Shown here one piece after another: positions 54,635-60,142 of a stretch of DNA of 60,142 bases. The position numbers and the translations under genes are program-made. Source of the stretch: Akkermansiaceae bacterium. Its GTDB lineage: Bacteria > Verrucomicrobiota > Verrucomicrobiia > Verrucomicrobiales > Akkermansiaceae. How positions within the stretch are numbered: position 1 is the first letter of the stretch; each line of letters opens with the position of its first letter. Below the pieces are notes generated by a model that was given only the letters and a program-made list of their open reading frames with translations, was not told where the DNA came from and did no database searches. The stretch lies in assembly GCA_026421245.1 (NCBI GenBank), contig JAPKDJ010000019.1, forward strand, positions 1 through 60,142, written 5' to 3'.

Positions 54635-55579
54635 CTAGGATCTCGCTCCAAAAAGAGCCTCAACGTCCAGAAAATCAGAGGCCGATTCGGCCTTTTGCTC
54701 TTTCAAGATTTTTCCATTTTGGAAGAGAAAGGCCCCCGGCATTTGCAGTCCATCTCCTTTGAGCATTCCAACTCCACATCCGCGAAAGAAGGCCAGGCCG
54801 CCCCGATACCAAACCTTGGGCCCAAAGAGCTCCAGAAATCCTCCTTTGCCCAGACCAAAGGCTCGATAGAGATCACATCGGGGATCTGCGATTCGTGCCC
54901 CTCCATCAGTATCCATAAACTCTTTTTCCTCCCCCTCCTGGAGCATGTGGACGAAGACTAATCTGGCGCCTTTTTCCTCTGCACGTTCGTGCATCTCCCG
55001 CAAATTCATGAGAAGCCGACGGGTGAAGGTGCATCCAAAGTGTCTCAAAAAAACGATCGCCAATTGATCCTTCTCCGATGCCTCCCGCAAGGTCTCTCCG
55101 GAGGTCAGACAGAATCTTCCCGCCGCCTCGTTCAAGGTCATGGGTTCCCCAACCGCGGGCCGCCCTACCGTGAGGCAAGCCGCCGCCCAGAGAATCATCG
55201 CAAAGGGCACGAGCCAGACCAAGTCGTTGAGGATGATGATCCATCCTGCCTGCCATGGCAGTTCGCCTTGTGAAGCAGCCCAAAGAAAACCAATGGGACC
55301 AAAAACCTTTCCTAAAAACCCGACCAAGACAATCGGCCAATGTTTAAGGGGCGATTTCGAGGCAACCAGATATCCCACTCCGTAGACTCCGACGATCATC
55401 CCCACACACTTCCAGAGAAAGGAGTAGCGAGGCACCTCCATTCCCGAGATTTCGAACCAAGCATTGGGCCACCCAATGACCCATATTCCAAACAAGATAT
55501 TGTAAATACCCGCGAGTTTCAAAGCCGACTGCATCCAAACGGGTGCTTTACAGCTCGGTGCGGTGCATTCAACGGTCAT
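54635..55579 (-). CDS. Membrane protein fused to peroxiredoxin-like domain
   Basis: 314 residues. Residues 1-140 hold four membrane helices. Residues 150-314 form an AhpC/TSA-like domain of the PRXL2 type: LAIVFLRHFGCTFTRRLL with Cys183 as the likely redox residue. Many relatives have a CxxC (or, in SelL, UxxU) at this place; here it is CxxT. It may act as a membrane-tethered redox or lipid peroxide enzyme. The N-terminal part resembles small membrane proteins of unknown role; the fusion suggests they normally work together. Confidence 0.75.
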   Translation of the reverse strand: MTVECTAPSCKAPVWMQSALKLAGIYNILFGIWVIGWPNAWFEISGMEVPRYSFLWKCVGMIVGVYGVGYLVASKSPLKHWPIVLVGFLGKVFGPIGFLWAASQGELPWQAGWIIILNDLVWLVPFAMILWAAACLTVGRPAVGEPMTLNEAAGRFCLTSGETLREASEKDQLAIVFLRHFGCTFTRRLLMNLREMHERAEEKGARLVFVHMLQEGEEKEFMDTDGGARIADPRCDLYRAFGLGKGGFLELFGPKVWYRGGLAFFRGCGVGMLKGDGLQMPGAFLFQNGKILKEQKAESASDFLDVEALFGARS

Positions 55580-55686
55580 TCTCGATCATAGTCGGCTTTT
55601 CCTGTCCCGCAAGAGAGTTAAGAAAACATAAGGGGGACTCTTTTTCAAGGCTTGCCGCCAGAGCCTTCCTAGCCTTCAATCCGCCC

Positions 55687-56673
55687 ATGAGCCTCGGCGT
55701 CACAATTGCAGGAACAGGGAGCTATCTTCCCGAGAAAATCCTCACCAACGATGACCTCTCCAAATTTGTAGACACCTCCGATGAATGGATCGTCACCCGC
55801 ACCGGCATCAAGGAACGCCGCATTGCCGCCGAGGGCGAATCAACGTCCCACCTTGGATCAAAGGCGGCCGAAAAGGCCCTCGAGCAATCCGGCATAACCG
55901 CCGACGAACTCGAACTCATTATCGTCGCCACCATCACTCCGGATACTCTCACCCCCGCCACTGCCTGCTATGTCCAGCAGCAACTTGGTGCCCATAAAGC
56001 AGTCGCTTTCGACATTTCGGCAGCCTGCTCCGGCTTCCTCTACGCGATGAAACTGGCAAAGCGACTCATCGAAAGCGGAGCTTTTTCCAACGCCCTGATC
56101 ATTGGCGCCGAAAAACTCTCTGCCTTCGTCAATTGGAAAGACCGCACCACCTGTGTTCTTTTCGGCGATGGCGCGGGGGCGGCAGTTCTTCGTGCTTCCA
56201 AAGAAGGTGAAGGCAGAATTCTCGCCACCGATATTGGCACCGACGGCAAACAAGCCCATCTCCTGAACATTCCCGGTGGAGGATCTGCCTGTCCCATCAC
56301 CATCGACAATGCCGATGAGGGCCTTGCAACTCTCGCGATGCTCGGGAAGGAAGTTTTCAAGCATGCCGTCATTCGCATGAAAAACTCTGCCAACACCGTC
56401 ATCGAACGTGCCGGACTTCAGACCGAGGATATTTCCCTCGTCATTCCTCATCAGGCGAACCTTAGGATCATCGATGCGATTGCCCGACGACTTGATGTTC
56501 CCAACGACCGTGTCTTCGTCAACCTTCACAAATACGGCAACACTTCCGCCGCCGCCATCGCCATCGCGCTCGATGAAGCCCACCGCGAAGGAAAAATCAA
56601 ACGCGGGGACAATATCGTCATGGTTGCCTTCGGAGCCGGCCTCACCTGGGCCGCCGCTGCGATCGAGTGGTAA
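55687..56673 (+). CDS. fabH: 3-oxoacyl-ACP synthase III
   Basis: 328 residues from ATG 55687 (MSLGVTIAGTGSYLPEK). Catalytic triad: Cys in ISAACSGFLYAM, His in IPHQANLRII, Asn in HKYGNTSAAA. It starts fatty acid synthesis from acetyl-CoA and malonyl-ACP. The frame extends upstream to 55543 but that part is not conserved FabH. No plsX or fabD neighbours. Confidence 0.95.
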   Translation: MSLGVTIAGTGSYLPEKILTNDDLSKFVDTSDEWIVTRTGIKERRIAAEGESTSHLGSKAAEKALEQSGITADELELIIVATITPDTLTPATACYVQQQLGAHKAVAFDISAACSGFLYAMKLAKRLIESGAFSNALIIGAEKLSAFVNWKDRTTCVLFGDGAGAAVLRASKEGEGRILATDIGTDGKQAHLLNIPGGGSACPITIDNADEGLATLAMLGKEVFKHAVIRMKNSANTVIERAGLQTEDISLVIPHQANLRIIDAIARRLDVPNDRVFVNLHKYGNTSAAAIAIALDEAHREGKIKRGDNIVMVAFGAGLTWAAAAIEW

Positions 56674-57142
56674 AATTACTTTCACCCGTAAAGCGAGGAC
56701 TGCGGTCTTCCTTCTTCAAGCAGTCCCCTTTGCTTGATGTTTCGCCAACCGTTGGGGCAACGAAATGGATCTCTCCGCAATTCCGGGAACTCTCGGAATG
56801 GTAATCGCGTTCGTTATGGCAGTGCTGACCTACAAGGAAACTCGGGAGATTGAACAAAACGATCAGGTTTTCACAATCACGCGGATTCACAAAGTGCTCT
56901 TTGAAGGTCGTCGGTCGGATCTGGAGGGCGTTACCTCCGATGTGAATACCCCAGCCACCTCGATCGGAACAAAGGCAAGAGCATCGAGATCCCAAGAATT
57001 GCAGCCAACGAGGCAGATCAAGTAGGGTGTTTAGACGATGGCGCGGGCCTTTCTCTGGCCTGTTCCTGCCTCCGCTCATCATTCGGTAGTTGACCCCTCC
57101 CTCCCATAGCATGAAATGCCCCCTTAACCGCATTTCACGATC
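56674..57142 (+). other. Spacer with possible 86-residue membrane ORF
   Basis: The plus frame at 56765-57025 starts MDLSAIPGTLGMVIAFVMAV, one hydrophobic helix, then TYKETREIEQND and a polar tail. It could be a small anchored protein or the start of a decayed gene. No RBS is clear and I do not recognise it. The rest of the 470 bp shows nothing. Confidence 0.35.
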
Positions 57143-58981
57143 TTGAGTTCAGACTACCGCACCACTCCCACTGAAACCACCGGCATGCCCGGCGGAATTC
57201 CCTACATCATCGCAAACGAGGCTGCTGAACGCTTCTCCTTCTATGGAATGAAGGCGATCCTCTCCATCTTCATGGTGCAATACCTTTGGCTCATGGGAGA
57301 CGCCCCGACCGAACAAATGTCGGAGGTGCTCGCGAGTGAGAATTACCACAAATTCAACAAGTGGGTCTACGCCACGCCATTCTTCGGTGCTCTTTTGGCC
57401 GATTTCTTTTTCGGTAAATACCGCGTCATCATTTGGCTCAGTATCGTCTATTGCGTCGGACATGCCTGCCTCGCCTTGATGGGAGTATCAGGCTCCGCTG
57501 GCTGGTGGCTTTTCGCGGGACTTGCCCTCATCTGCGTCGGATCAGGTGGGATTAAGCCCTGCGTCTCAGCCCACGTCGGTGATCAATTCGGCAAATCCAA
57601 CCAACACCTTCTCACCAAGGTCTTCAATTGGTTCTACTTCTCCATCAATCTTGGGGCTTTCCTCTCCATGCTCGCCACCCCATGGATTCTTGAGTGGCAC
57701 GGCCCTCACCTCGCGTTTGGAATCCCCGGTGTCCTCATGGCCATCGCCACCCTCTTTTTCTGGCTTGGCCGAAAAAAATTCATCCACATCCAACCGGATT
57801 CCAAAAAATTCAAACGAGAACTCTGCTCGAAGGAAGGTCTCGGAGTCATCCTTCGCCTCCTTCCTCTCTATTTCTTTGTCGCCTTCTTCTGGGCTCTCTT
57901 CGACCAAACCGGATCCTCATGGATCTTCCAATCTCAGGATATGGATCGGCATTTTGTGATTGATTGGCTTCCCTCTCAAATTCAATCGATCAACTCCGTT
58001 CTGATTCTCACTCTTGTTCCCCTCTTTACTTTTTTCGTCTACCCCACTCTCGGGAAGTTCATTAAACTCACCCCCCTCCGAAAAATCGGTGTGGGCCTCT
58101 TCATCACCGTCTTCGCCTTCTCCATTATTGCTCTCATCCAAGTTTCAATCTCAGAAGGCAACACTCCAAATATCGGTTGGCAATTCCTTGCCTATCTCTT
58201 TCTAACCGCAGCCGAAGTCATGGTCTCAATCGTTTGCCTGGAGTATTCCTATACTCAGGCTCCACGAAATATGAAGTCACTCATCATGGCCATCTTCCTT
58301 CTCTCGGTCTCATTCGGCAACCAAATCACCGAATTTGTTAATTCCGTCATTCAGGTCGATGACCCCGTGATCGCATTTGCGGAAGAACTCAAAGACGGCG
58401 AGCACTCCCATCCTGGATTTGATGGAACAGTCGGCAACGAGGACGATATCATCATCACCCGCAAAGAGGGAAAAACCTCCAAACGCCAACTCCCTGACCA
58501 GGAAAAAATAGACCATGCCGCAAGTTTGATCACCGTCTGGGCAGAAGAAAACGACCTCACCCTTCCTACCACCGAAGAAGCCAAGCCGCTTCTCTCTGGC
58601 CTTACCGATAGGTGGGGATCTGAGATCGCTTACACGAGACTTGCTTCTCGCACCGCTCGTCTCGCCAGTAACGGACCTGATAAAGAGTCCGGCACCAAAT
58701 GGGATATCGGCTTCATCATGGAGGCTCCCGACAAAGCCCTTCCCGCCGGAGAAAAATCGACCAAAAAAACCTGGCTCGAAAAACGAAGGGAATTCCTCGG
58801 GGTCGCAGAAGAGACTGAGGAATCCGACTCTCCGATTACCAAAACTGCCTACACTGGTGGTCAACCAAAGCTCGAAGGCCCGGCCTACTATTGGTTCTTC
58901 ACCAGCCTGATGCTTGGAGCTGCCATCCTCTTTGTTCCTTATGCCATCTTCAGTAAAGAGAAGTCCCACCTTCAGTCGTAA
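57143..58981 (+). CDS. POT-family peptide transporter with large extracytoplasmic insert
   Basis: 612 residues. POT motifs: ExxER in NEAAERFSFYGMKAIL, GGIKPCVSAHVGDQF, and FYFSINLGAF. It should carry di- or tripeptides with protons. About residues 411-575, before the last helix, form a soluble insert. Within it, LTDRWGSEIAYTRLAS..SNGPDKESGTKWDI looks like the C-terminal part of GspG-type pseudopilins. The TTG at 57143 is chosen because SSDYRTTPTE..GMPGGIPYI resembles the usual N-terminus; an ATG at 57185 is the alternative. tatD begins right after the stop. Confidence 0.88.
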   Translation: MSSDYRTTPTETTGMPGGIPYIIANEAAERFSFYGMKAILSIFMVQYLWLMGDAPTEQMSEVLASENYHKFNKWVYATPFFGALLADFFFGKYRVIIWLSIVYCVGHACLALMGVSGSAGWWLFAGLALICVGSGGIKPCVSAHVGDQFGKSNQHLLTKVFNWFYFSINLGAFLSMLATPWILEWHGPHLAFGIPGVLMAIATLFFWLGRKKFIHIQPDSKKFKRELCSKEGLGVILRLLPLYFFVAFFWALFDQTGSSWIFQSQDMDRHFVIDWLPSQIQSINSVLILTLVPLFTFFVYPTLGKFIKLTPLRKIGVGLFITVFAFSIIALIQVSISEGNTPNIGWQFLAYLFLTAAEVMVSIVCLEYSYTQAPRNMKSLIMAIFLLSVSFGNQITEFVNSVIQVDDPVIAFAEELKDGEHSHPGFDGTVGNEDDIIITRKEGKTSKRQLPDQEKIDHAASLITVWAEENDLTLPTTEEAKPLLSGLTDRWGSEIAYTRLASRTARLASNGPDKESGTKWDIGFIMEAPDKALPAGEKSTKKTWLEKRREFLGVAEETEESDSPITKTAYTGGQPKLEGPAYYWFFTSLMLGAAILFVPYAIFSKEKSHLQS

Positions 58982-59785
58982 ATGATCACCGACTCGCATT
59001 GCCACCTCGGCTCTCAGAGATTCTCACCCGAAGAAATTCCCGACATCATCTCGCGCGCCACGGAGAATGGCGTTCACCGCATGATCACGCTCGCCACGAA
59101 CGAGTCCGATCTCGCCATCAATCTTCAGATCGCGCACGACCACCCCGGTGTCTCCGCCTGCATTGGCATCCACCCTTGCGATGTCCACGAAACACGCGAC
59201 GAATTCGAATCCTTCCTCGCCCCCCACCTCGCTAATCCAAAAGTCGCCGCGATTGGCGAGACCGGTCTCGACTACTTCCATCCCGCTCCAGACGGCTGGA
59301 CCAACGAAGACTACCACGCCCGCCAACGCGACTTCCTCCGCCGTCATTTCGAGATCGCAAAGACTGCCGGTCTCAACATCGTCATCCACACTCGCGATAA
59401 ATCAGGCAGCGCCAGCTTCGACGATTCCCTCAAAATCTACGCCGACTACTCCGACCACGTCCGCGCCGTCTTCCACTGCTTCCCCGGCCCTCCCGAATTG
59501 GCAAGCCGAGTCTTCGCGACAGGAGGCCTTATTTCCTTCACCGGCATCGCGACTTTTAAGAACGCTCACGCCGTGGTCGATACCGTGAAAGCCGCACCAA
59601 GCGGTTCCTTCATGCTGGAAACCGATTCACCTTATCTCTCGCCAACCCCATATCGGGGGAAACGTTGCGAACCTGCTTTCACAAAAAACACCGCTGAGGC
59701 AATAGCCTATCAACGGTGTGTTTCGATTGAAGAACTCTCTAGCGAGACTGAAGACGTCGTTGAAAACTTCTTCAGGCTCTCCTGA
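58982..59785 (+). CDS. tatD: TatD family metal-dependent hydrolase
   Basis: 267 residues, TIM-barrel amidohydrolase type. Ligands: MITDSHCHLG, the Glu in IGETGLDYFH, His in IVIHTRDK, His in VFHCFPG and the Asp in LETDSPYLSP. Family members are 3'-5' DNA exonucleases. It starts at the base following the transporter stop (TAAATG). Confidence 0.92.
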   Translation: MITDSHCHLGSQRFSPEEIPDIISRATENGVHRMITLATNESDLAINLQIAHDHPGVSACIGIHPCDVHETRDEFESFLAPHLANPKVAAIGETGLDYFHPAPDGWTNEDYHARQRDFLRRHFEIAKTAGLNIVIHTRDKSGSASFDDSLKIYADYSDHVRAVFHCFPGPPELASRVFATGGLISFTGIATFKNAHAVVDTVKAAPSGSFMLETDSPYLSPTPYRGKRCEPAFTKNTAEAIAYQRCVSIEELSSETEDVVENFFRLS

Positions 59786-59798
59786 GATAAAAACCTCA

Positions 59799-60142
59799 TT
59801 ACTCAGGAATGCGGACGATGTAGAATCGCTTCAACGTGTCGATTGGGAGCCCAGTCTCAGTGAACGAGGTTGTTTCTTGGCCAAATGCACCAAGGTAGTT
59901 GTCATCCAACTCGTCCCAAAACTCGAGATCTCCGGCGGCCATATCCTCACTTGCCAGAATCACATAGGGACGACCTTCCCGCGAATTCCAGGTGATCGTC
60001 ACAGAAAGTGTGTCCGGATTCCCGCCTTGTCCTGGGACGACTACAGAATTGATTGCCGAGATGGCAAGCCCATCCTGCCCTCCACCGTCAATCAGGAGGC
60101 TAAGGTTGTCGATATCCAGATTCATGGAAGCACCACCGGTGC
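59799..60142 (-). CDS. C-terminal part of a second PEP-CTERM-type surface protein, 5' end outside window
   Basis: The frame is open to the right edge. It reads TGGASMNLDIDNLSLLIDGG, as in the PEP-CTERM protein at 50965, but then continues in a beta-rich domain (SVTITWNSREGRPYVILASE, then SFTETGLP and RFYIVRIPE). Such an end is common on Verrucomicrobiota surface proteins. It has no PEP-CTERM tail. The first 41 nt from the edge are identical to 51055-51095, so the two genes share a recently duplicated or converted segment. Confidence 0.7.
   Translation of the reverse strand, partial: TGGASMNLDIDNLSLLIDGGGQDGLAISAINSVVVPGQGGNPDTLSVTITWNSREGRPYVILASEDMAAGDLEFWDELDDNYLGAFGQETTSFTETGLPIDTLKRFYIVRIPE

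Noticed and set aside
1..60142. CRISPR arrays, prophage, toxin-antitoxin or biosynthetic clusters
   Set aside because: No direct-repeat arrays, phage structural genes or such gene sets were found on either strand.

Overview
The window looks like a chromosomal segment of a Verrucomicrobiota bacterium, probably of the Verrucomicrobiae. Evidence: a PEP-CTERM sorting tail (VPEPSSS, hydrophobic stretch, RRRR), an SHD1-type domain on a secreted protease, an HPr kinase, a POT transporter with a large extracytoplasmic insert, and an ssrA tag ADSNELALAA. This assignment is inferred from protein content, not from a marker-gene tree. GC is moderate to high, genes are dense on both strands, and ATGA or TAATG start/stop overlaps are frequent.

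Layout. 1-7 kb: a frameshifted membrane gene, then the glycine cleavage operon gcvT-gcvH-gcvP plus a Nudix gene (minus), facing a rhomboid-like gene and hisI (plus). 7-13.3 kb: one giant secreted protein (minus). 13.5-18.5 kb: sufS-sufE, a decayed pdeM, and a zinc/manganese-type ABC importer with an extra small exported protein. 18.9-25.5 kb: a primary-type sigma factor, a winged-helix gene without a start codon, hprK, a GIY-YIG protein, a lipoprotein, an atypical SDR, nadK, a MoeB-rhodanese fusion interrupted by one in-frame TGA, a fumarylacetoacetase remnant and an RDD protein. 25.6-30 kb: tgt-yajC-(SecD-derived small protein)-secDF. 30-37.5 kb: polysaccharide deacetylase, ilvB-ilvH, mpl, a HAD phosphatase and an MtfA-like peptidase. 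37.5-40.3 kb: rpsM-rpsK-rpsD and ssrA. 40.4-47 kb: secreted cysteine peptidase, EEP hydrolase, purE-purK, carbonic anhydrase, FKBP and rarA. 47-48.9 kb: an accessory patch with a broken lipoprotein, creatininase, an IS110 fragment, a perfect palindrome and tRNA-Ser(CGA). 48.9-60.1 kb: htpG, a PEP-CTERM protein, nuoB-nuoC behind a perfect Rex-type operator, pyk, a membrane-peroxiredoxin fusion, fabH, a POT transporter, tatD and the 3' end of a second PEP-CTERM-like gene.

Most genes are housekeeping. The most notable signal is the MoeB-rhodanese gene: a single TGA stands exactly where the family has its conserved Cys, the frame is intact on both sides, and a short hairpin with GU in its loop follows at a distance usual for a bacterial SECIS. 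It is either an undescribed selenoprotein or a very fresh pseudogene. Caution is needed, because at least five other loci here are decayed (frameshifted membrane gene, pdeM, FAH remnant, lipoprotein with TGA at the lipobox Cys, IS110 fragment). Two of the indels in the first gene lie in homopolymers, so sequencing error must also be considered. The Rex-type operator before an isolated nuoBC pair and a miniature SecD paralogue inside the sec operon are the next most interesting points.
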